NCBI GenBank assembly: GCA_028023455.1
Contig: JAQFVV010006221.1
Span: forward strand, 2,116,001 to 2,180,000
Reading direction: 5' to 3'
DNA: 64,000 bases
From: Epiperipatus broadwayi
Taxonomy: Eukaryota > Onychophora > Udeonychophora > Euonychophora > Peripatidae
Shown: piece by piece, positions 11,807-26,800 of the stretch
How positions within the stretch are numbered: position 1 is the stretch's first letter
How the letters are laid out: each line of letters starts with the position of its first letter
Position numbers and translations under genes: made by a program
The notes under the pieces: generated by a model
Seen by the model: only the letters and a program-made list of their open reading frames with translations
Told to the model about the DNA's origin: nothing
The model's database searches: none

Positions 11807-14800
11807 GTAAGTCTATTTACTTACCGCTTCCCTTTCCATTGCTACTTTGAGCCTTTACATTTGATTGCTAGTACTTAATATATTAATTTTAAACAAAGAA
11901 AATTCTTTGCTTGTTTTATTCATTATCATAAGTATATTATTTTATTTTGTATTGATTCTTTATGGCGTTAACCATAATCATGGTGATTCATTCAGCTATT
12001 TAGATAATATACAGCAGTCTCTCTACAATAACCAAATAATGCATGAAAGTACAAATGGTAATCTTATAGCTTAATTGTATATAATTGAGATAATGCTGTC
12101 AGGAACAAGAGCAATGTCTTTGTTTTCCCATAAATTTTTTAGATAAATAAATATATAGAATTCACTCGTAAAAATAAATTTAATAATTTTTTTTTTTTTG
12201 CTTCTGTTTATTTTATTCTCACCGAAATATCATTTTCCTTTTTTAAAAAATCATTAATGCATTGATCTTTTTATTATTACGCACATCATCCATCCTTCCT
12301 ATGTTTTGATTATGGAAATATTTAGAAAAATATTTATACTGTATTATTAATTCTGATATCTATAAGTGTATGTTTTTTTGTAATGTTATTATTTCATTTA
12401 ATTTATGTATACACACATAGTTTGTCTGTGAAATAAAAAAACAAAAATAAAAAACATTTTATATCAATCTTATCAAATTTTCTAAAGGGATTTAACTGCA
12501 TAAATTCTTATCAATTATGATAACTTCAAAATCAAAATTTTCACATATGCAATCATTTTTATAACACCTTAAAATAATTTTTTTTAAAAAATATATATAT
12601 ATATATCAAGATTTTTTTATTCTTTTCATTTAATTCTTAGCTAAATTAATTTCTTAAATCTTACATTTTAGCAATTATGATGTAAGAAATTTAAGTAATA
12701 AATATAAGATTTGATTAAATGATTAATATAAAGTTTATTTTTGTTGTTGTTTTTATTTTATAGGTAAACTACACATACATGTAAATGGAATAATAATATA
12801 AAATGCATATATATGTATAAAATAGTTTTTGGGTTAAACTATGTGTTAGTTTTGATTAATTCCCAACATTTCGACAAAATAGCGTCCGCCATTGTCAAGG
12901 TTAACTTTTCAAAGAAAAACTGTTAGATCTCAAATACTAATGAGATCAAGTGCGAGATCTAATGTTTTTTTTTTTGATAAATTAACCTTGATGATGGCTG
13001 ACATTATTTCGTCAAAACGTTGGGAATTAATCAAACTAACACACAGTTTAATCCAAAAACTATCTTATTTACATCATATAATTGTGAAAACATGAAATAT
13101 AATATATATAATTCATACATCTTAAATTTTGATATGTTATGTCGAACAATGTGCTCAGGCTATTAACAAGTTCCACAGATGGCAGATGACTTTCAGATGA
13201 TCTAATAAATAGAGAGCCTGACCAATTGTACATCCTGTATTTTTGTAGGATGGATATTGGTTTATTAAAGGCTAGATACTGCTTCTAACACAGTCTTTTC
13301 CTTCTCCCTCTATTCCTTCCTTTCTTCAGTCACTCAAGTTAGTCTAGGCCTGTTAGTCTCTCATGCTATCAGTCATTTACTAATTGTGCTATGGGATCAT
13401 GTGTTTGTGCAATCACATTTTCATCTTTTAACTACATACACATAAATTTTAATTCCAATTACCTTTCTTATTTATTTATTTTTTAACTCAAGCTCTCACG
13501 AATTAAGGATAGACTTAGTAAACAGGCAGTTCTTAGTTATGATCTTTGATCCAGATGATCTAATCATTGAAGAGTCATATTAAAATTGGATTTAAGACAG
13601 GAGTTTTAGCTTCGTAAAAATTGTAAGTATAAGCAAACCTTTTAGGGATTCCCTTGCCTATTAGTGAAGTGGAAGAAAATTATAGTCTAATATGATTTGT
13701 CTCACACAGTCTGGGTAGTTTGTGCTTGATAGATTATTAATTAAAAGCAATAGAAATAATATTATCACTAGTTATGTAAAGCAAGAATTAGTGAATCTTG
13801 TAGCAGGAAAGGTAAATATTATAAATCTTATTTTTTTTCTAAATATATCTGGTATGTATGAATTTTATTAGATATAAACTCAACATCTGAATGGAGGGTA
13901 GCAGGTGACTAAGGAGATGTCATGATTTATGATTGACATAGCTTGTCTTAGTGAAACTCATCTTTTGGAGAAAAGAAATATAATAGGATAAATAGATAGC
14001 TACAAGTTTTTTGAAAGGTCAGATCAACTAGTGAAAGGAGAATGCATGACGTTGGATTTGTTCAAGTCTAATTTAGTATCTTGGAATTCCTTGATGTATC
14101 AATGAACGGTTAATGATGTTAAAGCTTGACTTCCATGATGTTCTTAAACAAGAATATGTATTTGCTTCAATGTTGTTTATGATTTTTGTGATTATGTGTC
14201 TTTGGTATTGTTTACAGACAGTGTATTGACTCAGGAGTCAAAAATATAATACATGTTTGATAGTAGAATTTTCAATTTGAATTGATAATAAGCAAAAACA
14301 AGAACTTCATTTTTTTTAATTCTGGACTTATAGTATGCTGATGATTGTGCTATTTTTTCCAGTTCGAAAGATGACATATAGAATGTACTTAATGTTTTTG
14401 ATGCAAGATGTAAATACTTTGGTTTAATAATGAATATTCAAAAAATTCAATTTCTTTATCAAGCAAAAGAAATATTGTCAGCAATTTTTACTTGGATGCT
14501 TATTAACTTGAGAATATGAGACAATTTAAATATGTTGATAGTTTTTTAAAGTAAAAAAAGTGGATTTAGATGTTGAGATCCAGTTCAGACCACAGCGAGC
14601 TGCTACTGCTTCTATTAAGCAAGTTAAAAGGTAGGGCATTTCATAGTAAATAAATTCGGATGATGATGCTCTGTAAAATTTTAAAAATGCATTGATAATC
14701 CTATAAATATTTTCTTCACTTTGCTGTATGCAATACTATAGAGTTTATTATTAGAAAATTACATCTTTATAGGATTGAACATATGAAATGAATAGAAAGT

Positions 14801-17800
14801 ACAAGACTTACTATTGTAGTGAACTTGAGCATGGTATTTTTATCGGAGAGGCAGATCTTCATTATATTATAAAAGTTACCGCTTGAAAGGCTGATCTTTA
14901 ATGTATTACAATTTATAAAACATAGTGCTATATAAAAATAAATGCTTATTTACTTAAATGCAATATTGATTGATTTCATTGAGAAGGTATGGCAAAGAAT
15001 AGGAATACATTGGAAAGTTACAATTAGGCATAATGTTTAGATTTTAGAAAAAAGTTTTCTCAGAAGTCAAGAGGCAGGGGACCAGCATGATCTTTATGTG
15101 GACATATTTATGTTTAATAGCCATCACAAAACTCATCTGTAGTGCAATAATAATATTATTTATTTTGTAATATCTTTTTATCTTTTCTTTTTCCTCTCTT
15201 GGAGTTAGAACTACCATATTCATTTCCAAGTTATTGTTGTTGCTAATGAGGAAATGCATTTATATTGTGTAGATGTTTAAAATATCTTGAGAATGACTTA
15301 CTTAATATAGAGATTGACACTAATTTTAATTCTAATTAAATACAAATATTCTATGAACAGAAACACGAAAGTCTAGTAAATAGTGAAAAACATTGATATT
15401 GATAACAGGAAAAAATATACAGTATTTGTATATGCTTTTAAGTGCAGATATTCACTATTTACTTCAGATTGATCTATTCTAAGTTTAAATCATGGATGGA
15501 CACTAGAGATAATGCTAAAATTTCTATATCTAAATTAGTTTTTGATGAATGACCAGAGCCGACCCAAGGATGGTGCGAATGACATGACTGCACAAGAATC
15601 CACACTTATCAAGACCCTATACTCGCATGACCTTCATTTTCTGTGAAAATCTAAAAATAAAATGTTTTATCACTTGCTAAATGTAACCATTTTTTTTTAT
15701 TTTTGTAAAAACTTTGTAATTTGATCTACAATGACTAACATGTGTGAAATAAACAATTCTTGAAGCACAGATTATGAAGTAGCTTAGATTTTTCAGCTAT
15801 ATACAATATGTATAATTAAATATTTCATCATGTACTTTCTGGTCATGCTAATGTAAAATCACATGAGTCTAGAATGATTCTCTTCATTAGCAGTTTTATC
15901 TGTTGAATTGGAATTCACACAAAAAATACGATGATGATAATAATTGATTTGCAATAAAACATTCAATGAAATAATATATATATATCACATTTTGTCTATT
16001 TTATTTTGTTTTCTCAAATATTGATACAATAATAATAATAAATAATTATTTATACATTATAAGTACTAATTTGTGCAATTTTATAGTATCAATATTTGAA
16101 TAAACAAAATAAAATACATATATTGCAGTAAATTATATTTTATTTTCTTGAATGCAATTTTTTTTAATGAATTTTCATTCAAAATAAATAAAAATTTTAA
16201 TGAAGGGAATTGTTCTAAACTTGATTTACATATCAGCCAATAAGATAATACGTTTTTTAAATATCTAAGTATTTTTTATCATTGTAAATCTCCTTCCCTC
16301 CCCCTGCATGATAACATTGTTCCAAGTCTTGGTTTTTGTTGGACTGACTCTGTGAGTGACCTTCATCAGTGAGGAATTTTAGACTTTATGAGTAAAGGAA
16401 AAACTGAAGAAATGTTTATAAATTAATATATATATAGAATGTCTAATCAGAGAAATGGTTAATTTAAGTCTTTCAGTCTATTTAAAAAAAGAAGTCGTGG
16501 TAATAGATATAGCTATTGCCATATTGAGGAGAGTAGTAAACTTAAATGTGTTAAAAAATCTTATTAAGTCATAAATATAAGATGGATTTTGGTATCGGAT
16601 ATAAGTGATTACAGAGTTGTTTTTAATGATAAAGTATCATTATCTATTCATTAGAAAATTAATAAGTTATGTATTTTAGCTAAAGGTTTGCCTCTATTAC
16701 AAAATGGAAAAGTGGAAGTGTTGAAAATATTGTTGTGAATAATAAAGAGAATAATAATATGGAAGTAAATTGTCAAACGTTAATAAAATTGCGCCTATAA
16801 AAAATTAATTATGAAAAATTGTAAAATGACATTAACGTTTGTAGGAATGAAAAACTCACTTCAGAAGAAGTTTGAGAGGAGCGTATTAATAATTAAATCC
16901 AAATTCAGAGTTATAGTTATTATATGTAACTTTTTCTTATATGGTATCTTTTTATATCATGTCATCATTAATAGAAAAAAGAAAAAAAAAATTGAATGAG
17001 ATTTATTTGATAATACTCATTTTTAACCATTACCAATCCATTACACAATAAATGTCTTTATAAATAAGCAATTTCTCTGGATCATAGTTTCAATTTTTCC
17101 ACATCACTCCAGAAAACTTTTTATCTCATTTATCCATCTTACTTATGTTCTAAAGCTTACTAGATCCTTTACAATCTCTTGAAATCCCATTTAAGATTTC
17201 AATTTTATTGTCATATTTTCTACTGATCACTAAATATATTTTAATTTCTTAATTTTTCAACTTTTTTGATCTTTGTATTTTAATTTCATTTTCTCTTTGT
17301 TATTCTCAACATACTTTTTTTTTCATATTTTATTGTATAACCTGGAATCTCAATATTGTTCTTATATTAAATGTCCAAAGTAAATCTGATAAAACATTTT
17401 TATTTCTAAGCACTTGAGCATATATTTTTTCCAATTTTAGATTATTTCTAATAAAAGCACTCAATCCAAATTTGATTCTATAATTACTTTTGTCTGTTAT
17501 GTTTCTATCTATATTAGTCATGGTATTTATAGTTGTCAATTTCTAATTCATCACTATCAATCTTCATTTTCTTTTTTAAAAGGATATTATACATAACTTT
17601 AATTTTTTAGCACTTACCTTAAGTACTACTTTCTTGCTTGCATCTAATAGAACCAATAGCTCAACATTTCCTAAACCCTTGAAGTATTATTTACGAAAAT
17701 AACCACATCATATATAAAATTTAGATCAAATTTTTATTTCTATATATCTCACCCCCCCCCCCCCATAAAACTGTTATAAAAAGTTTTAGAAATGTGGAAT

Positions 17801-20800
17801 CACTGCTGTGTACTCTTATTAATGTTCTTGTTTTTGCATTTTGATAAATATTGTTCAGAATATGACACTCTACTGGTCTAAATCTTAATGGTCATGTCAT
17901 GTTTATTGGCTTAACGATCCAAAACTTTAATCACTGTGTAAATGTTTATAGAATCAAATATTTTTTTTATAATCCACAAATCCAAAGCAAAATGGCAACA
18001 TATATTCATTGGTCCTTTCTATTACTATTATTAATATTTGGATGTGATTTATTGTGCTACAGTTTTCAGATTTCAAACATAATTCATCCAAGCCCAAGTT
18101 TAAGCGATCTGTATTTGCTGCAGAAGTAAAAGAATATCAGCAACATTTGTTAATAGGTTTTAAAGTAAACTCCATCTGCATCAATAGGAAAAACTGTAAT
18201 CTTCAGTTTATTGAAGGCAGATAAGCCATTATTGTCGAATAGCATTTTTCAGTATATTCTCATTTCAATGATGATAAATCACATTTATGTTTATAATTTC
18301 CTCAAAATTATCACAGCTAAAGTTACCATATATGTATTGGTCTGTAACTTTCCAGCCATGTAATACCTAGAAGAAATTAATAACTTGTCAAACTTAATAT
18401 AGAAATGATATCCAGTGAATAATTCTCACACAAATTTAGAGGAAAAGGAGCCCTTAGCAGTGGTCCATTGACCTGTAAAAGTATTTGGAAAAACTTCATA
18501 ATTAAACATTATTCACATGCCATTTCAGGAAATAATATTGTTAAGAAATTTAATTATTTCAATTTGAAAATCCTTGGTTTAAAGTAAGACAATTTTTAAA
18601 TTTATAAGGGAATTAGTCTTTTTTAGATATAATGCAGTTTTTTCTTTTTATTTTGAGAGTTTGGAGAGGATATTATTGACTTTTGTGAAGATACATCAAG
18701 AGTTTGAATATGAAAATAAAGATTAATGAGGTTTTTTCTTTCTGTGCTAATTGTTTTTTTTTTTCATTCAAAGCATTAATCATATATTGTCAAGTCTGTA
18801 ATTTAATGAATTCCTCAGATTGCAAAATAAAATTTATTGCTTTTATTGTTGAAGAATAAAATAATTTTTCAAAAAAACATAACACGTCCAACGTAGTTCA
18901 AAATTTTTTGTTCTTATACTTATTTAATAATTTGATATTTGTCAATAACACCAAATGTCTCACATTTTCTGTTGTAAAAATGTAATTTTTCTTGAAGAGA
19001 CAATTTTTCATTTCCATTGATTAGAACTTTATTAACAACTTCTTCAGAAGTATCAAACTATCAACAACTAACAAATAATTTACTTAATATTTCTTTAACA
19101 AAACTAAATTTTATTTTTCGAGTCTAATTTAAAAAGTGTATCTTTTTTCAAACAGGATTTTGTAAACAATCATAAAAAGATATGATGTTATTTTTTCTTT
19201 TTTCACATTATTTCTTCTTTAATTGGAATAAGAAACTCCTTACTTAGATTTATTGTTATGTTTCCTAATTTCAAAAACAAAAATTTTAAGGCTCTTTCTG
19301 CAGTTAACAATCTCAGAACAGGCATTCAACTGATTATTCCAATGGCCTCTAATATACCTAATCATATTTCAGCCATATTCACAGAATCTTCTCTTCATAT
19401 AGCATCCATATTCAGTTCAGGTAGTGCCATTTTTACAGGTTTTTCAATTTGCAAAAAACGTTTGGTCATAATCTTCATGGTCTTCCACTTTGTCGTACAA
19501 TCCAAAATAGTGAGTTTTTTTTTTTATTCATATATTATTGCAAAATAACTCATTATAGATTCAATATATTTTTAAAGAAAAATACTTTAATTACTTAAGT
19601 TTTGTATTAGCAATTCTAATTTTTTTGGCAGAACGACTACCATTAATCAAAACCAAGCCAAGATTGAACAAATCTTTAAAATTCCTATGTATATGAATAT
19701 CTATGTATTTTTTATTTTTAGTACTAAGCCATTTGATAATAGATACATTATTTTTTTTTTCTTTTAGTTTTCTTATGGTCTGAACTAAATTTCATCATCA
19801 TTTGCATCACTTCTACAGGATTGCATATCAGGTTGAATCTCCTTGCGAACATGCACTGTCTTATAAATTTATATAAAAATCTATTGATTGCTGACAATTT
19901 AGATTTCATCATAATTTAATATTTTATCAACATTAAAATTATTTGATTATTACTACTAGGTTGTTAAATCACCATTTGGTTTTCTGTGAGGAACTATTTG
20001 TCTCGTTATTTCGTTCTTCCTGTTTATGGCTGTGTATATCTTCAAGGTGTCTATGAAGGCTAATTGTTGCTTTGCCTTGCAACATAATGTTGTTCGTCAT
20101 ACACCAACAATACATCTCCTGTTCCAAGCTTAGACATTGCTATTCATTAGCATAAGCTGATATGAGTAGGGAGAATTAAAGAAAGTAGTCTTATTGCAAA
20201 AATTACAAGTTGATAAATCTTTATTATTACTATTGATTTTGAAATGTGATCAACAATTCTTATAAAATTTGCTTATCTTTATGGGCTAAAAACACAAAAT
20301 AAAATGAATTAAATTTAAATATTTAAAAAAGAACTACAGAAGAAAAACAATGCCACATATAATATATAAAGTAAAACAAAAGAGTGTTAATTAAATGTAT
20401 AACATGAGTATACATTATAAATTGCAACATTCCTGAAGTCTGAAATTTTGACAATTTTTAGTCTCACAATAATGCACTAAATAAAACTTTATTTACATAA
20501 TAAAACTGTAAAATACTAATGGAGAAGTCATTGAGATTTTTCAAGCTTAAAAACATACTACTGTAGCATGCTTGTGCACATAAACTATCATTGATATGCA
20601 GTTGCTACTTGCATAACTGCGCTTGTACAGATTGATGTGGTCTCTTCTCCCATTCTATGCCATTATGACCATGACCTGCAACACCAACATTTGCAGTTTC
20701 TTCAGTATAAGAAAATACGCGCATAGTATAAGGATGTGCATTAAGGAATGTTACTGGTGGGAGAAGAATTATGTGTTTTGCATTTCATTAGAAAAAACAA

Positions 20801-23800
20801 CAAATATGGCTTTAAAATTAGGTTTGATTTTTTTTTTTTTCCATAATAAAATTTCAGAAAAAGTTTTCAATAAATATTACTTTTAAATATTACATTAAAA
20901 ATATGTTATTACTTAAGAAGTTATAATTAAAATTATAAATTTTCCAGGTGTTACAATAAAACCAATAAACATGTCTGTTAGAAATTGTTGCTAAAACAGG
21001 AAAAAATTTGATATTGATTTCCAAGAAATAATTTTCTGAAAAAATAAGAAAAACAATTTTTATTTTTTATAATTCTTCAGAAATGAAAAAATCAGATTAT
21101 ACTTTTTTTCCAAGAAATTTTCATGAAGGAATTCTTGAGAAGAAACATTTATGAATATACTAATTTCATGGCTTTTGATGGATAATAATAAAGTAAAATA
21201 CTGTGCAAAACTAGTATTTAACTAAATGAATATATATCTGACAAACATATGCATTCAAACAATTTAATTACACATGTAATCGTGGTGTAAATATATCAGT
21301 TTTTGTATTTTATTTGCGTTAATAAATATGTTGTAAATTTGATAACCCAAGCCTATTTTTATTCTAATTTTTATATATGTCAATGTTTTTCTTTCTTGAT
21401 TAATTAAGAGTATTTACTGTTGGTGATTACCATTTTTATAGTCTACATTTTATAATGGCTAGAACTTGGAAGCAATACCTGGGAAGAATTAATAAAAATG
21501 CAGGAAGGTTAGGATCAAATCTGTAAAATAATCCTTCATTCTGAAAATGATACCTAATAATATAATCCTTATCAGAATCATGTATAAATAAAAAGCTATC
21601 TTAACAAATTATACTTTGTAATAATCAGGCAGATTAGATATGCATGTGGAAATGTAACCAATATTCGTAAAAGTACGTTGCGATGTAATAATTATAAATA
21701 ATATAGAATACTTGTTTTGATCATCATTGGTAGCTTAAAGGTTAATCATTTTAGTACTGTCATGTAATTCCATCAGCATCCTGTTACATTTGACTGTCTA
21801 ATATCAGGTCTGTTGTTGACTATTATCAAATATCATTTATTTGCATTTTGCTGATTTTTGTCTTCGTATTCTACCAGATTGTTATAATATTTAATACTGT
21901 ATTTTATAAATATGGTTTAAGGGCTGATTGAGCAACTTGTATATCCTTAAAAATTGACTTTAAGAACATTTGCCTATATGTATTATTACTAATCTTTTGC
22001 TTTATACATCAAGTCCATTATATTTCATGTACCAATTGCATTGAAATGGATTCAGTATTATCAATCTAGCAAGCTATAAAGATAGATGTAGGCATGGAAG
22101 AAACACATCATAGATGCAGAAATAAGGAAAGTGATAATAGTAGATAGTATATCTGTAGCTGATGTGATGTTAGTCTAATAGATAACTAATAAAAAATTAT
22201 TTAATCTGCATAAAAGAACATATATTATATACTTGTAATACACAAATTATGACATCTGTCCACCTGTATGTATATTTAATGTTAGAGTAGCAATTTAATA
22301 TATTAAAAAAAAAAAAATATTGTAATTTTATATATCAAAATGATAATAATATCTATCATTTTGCTGAGCATTAAGAGACTAAGTTATTATTAATTAGTTA
22401 TTTCCACAGCTCACAAATTGTGCAGCAATAGACTTATCACAAGAATCATTAATTATCAATATTCAAATCCAAATTTGGATTTGAGTATCGATCTGCTGTC
22501 TTAATCTGTTGTTGGTACATAGAATACCTTTTATTTTATGGTAATATATTTAGCACATTGAACTATGGATTTTAAGATTTTGTTTAATTGCATTTGGACA
22601 ATGAAACTTAGACAGACAGACTGTACTCTAGTAATGGAAAACTTTAAATATGATATACAATGCTCATCCATATATATTCATATTGTCTAATTACTGATAG
22701 ATGTTCAGAATAGATTATTCTATTTACAGACTGAAAGAATGGATTTTTTTCTGAGGACTGTTATTATTTGAGTTACTAATTTTGCTCATTATTATTCTTG
22801 GCTTTTTTTATATAAAGCTAGTTATAATCAGCCATCTGTAGTTGACAATATTAATTTTTATGCGTAGCCACAATAGTTTTATCATAAATTCTGTTCAGAA
22901 TATTAAAATAGTCCATGTATAAAAATTGGTGGTGGGTAATTATATATGAAAATAATAATTTATCTTTGTATTTCAGGATGTTCAATTGGCTGCTGTAAAA
23001 CTGATGACAAATCTAATAATATTTCAACAAAAAATGAAGTCTCAACACTAGATCAAATTTTACAATTACAAGAAAAAATGCTCTCTAAAAAAATACCAAG
23101 TTCTAAGCAAGATATACATTTGAATATTCCATCGGGAGAAACTAAAGTAAAAAGTTCTAGAAAAAGATCAAATAACATTTCCAGCACATCAGTAGAAGGT
23201 TAGATCAACATTATATATATATTTTATAAATTAAAATATTATAACTGTAGAATGATTTGTAGTTCTTTTTTTAATATTATTATTATTTTTACATTTAATT
23301 TATATTTTGGAATATATTTTTCTTTTCTCATTTAAATCAAAAGTATTTGTTTAGAATCTTATGTTTATATTAGTAGTATTATATCTTAGTAATGAAATAA
23401 AGGATCTCTTAAAGATGGTTTCTATAATAGTTACCTTTTTTTTTAATAAAGAAACTGTCTTTTACAAGACAGTTTGTAAATGGTCTAAAATGTAATTGGA
23501 AATCTTTATGCTATTGTTGAAGCTTATGTGTTGTTGTTTTTTTTCCTGCTAGGGTTATTTATGTTAGATATTTTTAAAACAGATTTTGCATTTTAATAAG
23601 AGTCTCATTTTGCTTCAAGGTGTTTTTTCAAAATATGATAAAGCATTTAACACATACATGAAGGAAGGTAGCTAAATAGTTTATGATTGATTATAAAAAT
23701 AAAATATTTAAGACATTAATGTAAAAAACAACTATAATATTTATTTCTGAGCATAATCTCCATTATCATTGATAAACTTTATCTTATTATTTTACCGATG

Positions 23801-26800
23801 CCTTCTAACTGGACACACAGAAATATATTTTTGTGTGTTTTTGTCTTTTACGTTTTTTTTTCAACCTCATCATCATTTCTATGAATAACTTGATGTGTCT
23901 AATATTTCTCATTATAAAAATACATAAGTAAAATTTTTTACACAATAGTGGTACCTAGTGCAAGCTATAGTAATCAATAGATGTTATTGATTACTATAGC
24001 TTGCACTAGATGGCACTATTGTGTGTAGGAATGTGCTATGTTTTTAACAGCTTGTGTAAGTGTAAGAAAAGTTGGTTGTGTGATATTCTGATGGTTTAAA
24101 AATACATGATGCAATCTTCTAAAAAGTATCAAAACCTGTAATATAATCCTGTGATGCCCTGGATTGTTTAGTGCAGTAGTAGGCTGGTAAAGACTGGAGC
24201 TCTGAGTCTATAGATCATGAATCAGCTCTATAACTTTAGGTGCTCTAACTGGAGCATTGAATTATTTTTTTATTAAAATGACTATTTTCCAAAAAAATCA
24301 TTTTTTCTACAAAAATCTTAAAACATAACAACATGTTGTTCTTAATATAGACTTCAGTATGATTTCCTTTTTAATTATTAAAACAGTTGTTGAATGTATA
24401 TATCTGCTATCTGTGCTTCGATCAAAATAGCTTGTGCAGCCATGTATCTTACATATAGAAAACTGATGTTTTACTTTATGTGCATTTTATTTATTGACTT
24501 TCATATAGACACACACAGATGATTGGTTTTCTTTTTAAGCTGCCTTCAATGCCATCTTTGAATCAATACATGCATTATGTAATGGCATATTCTCCACAAA
24601 CGTTTTTAAGTTGCTAGCATATTTGAATCGTCAGTTGTAATGACATGTGAAAGTGTGTTTCCCTGCCATCATGAAATCTTGCAAACTACTTGAAAAGTCC
24701 TTGCGACTCATTTTATGCTAAATTCTTTATTTGAAGTCAGGTTAAAGTAATGAGTATAATGGTGTGTTTACCACCTCTTATTACAGTTTATTCTATCATT
24801 TCATATGCTTGATATTTCATCAATATAATTTCTTTTATTAATATTTCATAGTTAGTGGTACATCATAAATATTAATAAGCTTTGAAAGTATAACTATATT
24901 ATTAAATATCAAGGCTTTTCTATATATATCAGTGGTATATCAAAAAAATCAGTGATGATTTATGTGTGTTTTGACATGGGAAAGATGTTGATTAGTGAAA
25001 ACAAATTTATTCGCAAAGATTCAGTCTGCCTTAGCAGCATGATGCTATCATTCCTGATGAAACTCAGAAATAGATTTGTAGTACTTCAAGATGCTGAAAA
25101 TTATTAGAGTTCTAAAAAGTCTTCACATTTATAGAAACTGAAAAACTAGCAGGTTCGATTCTGGTGCTCGCAGTTCTGGTGCTCAAACTTCTTATGAACT
25201 CTCGGGCAATAAAACCGTTAATCTTTTTTTTTCATATTGTTAACCTTATTTTTTCTTTTTTAGATATTTCATATATTATATTGAATCTTAATAATTTAGT
25301 TTCTAATTTCTTTTAAAACAAATACGGGCAATAAAAGTGATAAAGAACAAACTTCTTGGGGATTCACTTATTCTGCCGATTCATATTTTTCCAATTCAGG
25401 TACATACATAATAACTTTCCTTCTATATTTTTTTTCTGATAATTGTAATAAACCATTTTCCAATTCTTTTGTGGGTTTTTTTAAACTTAAGCCTATATAA
25501 AATTTGATCATTCTATCATATGCTTTTTCAATATCTAAAAAACATGTTTTTTTGTTCAGTCTAAACTCATCTCTGTAAAATTATGATCATCAATTCTCCA
25601 ATAATTTTTAATTTCTCCCTGTATTTTTCCTAATGTTTTGTGTTTATTTATCTATCTATCTATCATCATCAACCATTATCAATCCACTGCAGGATCAAGG
25701 TCTCTCAAAGTTCAATTCATCTTCTCCAATCTTTAGCTTCTCTTCTCCACATCACCTCTGCACACTTTCTTATTTCATCCATCCATCTCACATGTGGTCT
25801 CTTTCTGGGTCTTTTACAATCTCTTGGAATCCAGTTTAAGATTTCAATTGTCCATCTATTATCATCTCTTCTAGCAATATGTCCAACCCAACTCTACTTC
25901 ATTCTTTTAATTTTTTCAATGAGGTCAGTAACAGCTGTTTGTTCTCTTACCTATGTATTGGGTTTTCAATCTCTTCTTGTTACTCCTAATATGCATCTCT
26001 CCATACTTCTTTAAGTGGTCTGAAGTCTCTGTATTGCTCTTCTATTAAGTGTCCAAGACTCCAATCCATAAGTAAGAACTGGTAAAACACATTTATTAAA
26101 AACCTTTTCAAATACATAGGCATATTTCTTTTTAGTACCAAGTTATTTCTACCAAAAGCATTCCAACCAAGTTTAATTCTATGATTAATTTCATCCATTA
26201 TGTTTCCATCTGTATTAATAATCTGACCAAGGTATTTGTAGCTGTTAACTTCTTCTAACTCATCATAAACAATCTTTATTTTCATATTTTGAGAAAATCC
26301 ATTGAACATTACTTATAGTCTTTTTAACATTTATCTTTAGTCCCATTTTCCTACTTTCATCTGATAACTCCTGCAACATTTCCTGCAGCTCTAAAGCATT
26401 ATTTGCAAAAACAACTACATCATCTGCAAAATCAAAATGACTTAAATAATCTCCATTTACTTTGACTCCTTTAGCTTCCCATTTTAATCCACAAAATACT
26501 TTTTGCAGCACTGCTGTAAAAAGTTTTGGAGATATGGAGTCACCCTGTATTACACCCTTCTCAATGTTGACTTTCCTAGTATCAGTATGTAATCTAATTG
26601 TTGCTGTTGCATTTTTATAAATATTCTTTAAAATATGACAATATCCTGGATCCATACCTTGATGATTCAATGCTTTAATTACTGAAGAAATGTTTATAGA
26701 ATCAAATGCCTTTTCATAATCTACAAATCCAAAGCACAATGGCAACTCGTATTCATTTGTCCTTTCTATAACTTATCTCAATACCTGGATATGATCTACT

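Noticed and set aside
19258-19548. 96-codon plus-strand open frame as a gene
   Set aside because: It is the antisense of a more convincing hAT-like reading on the minus strand and has no splice or family support.
25150-25170. tRNA gene suggested by GGTTCGATTC
   Set aside because: No A box or acceptor pairing at the right distance. The sequence downstream matches a SINE body instead.
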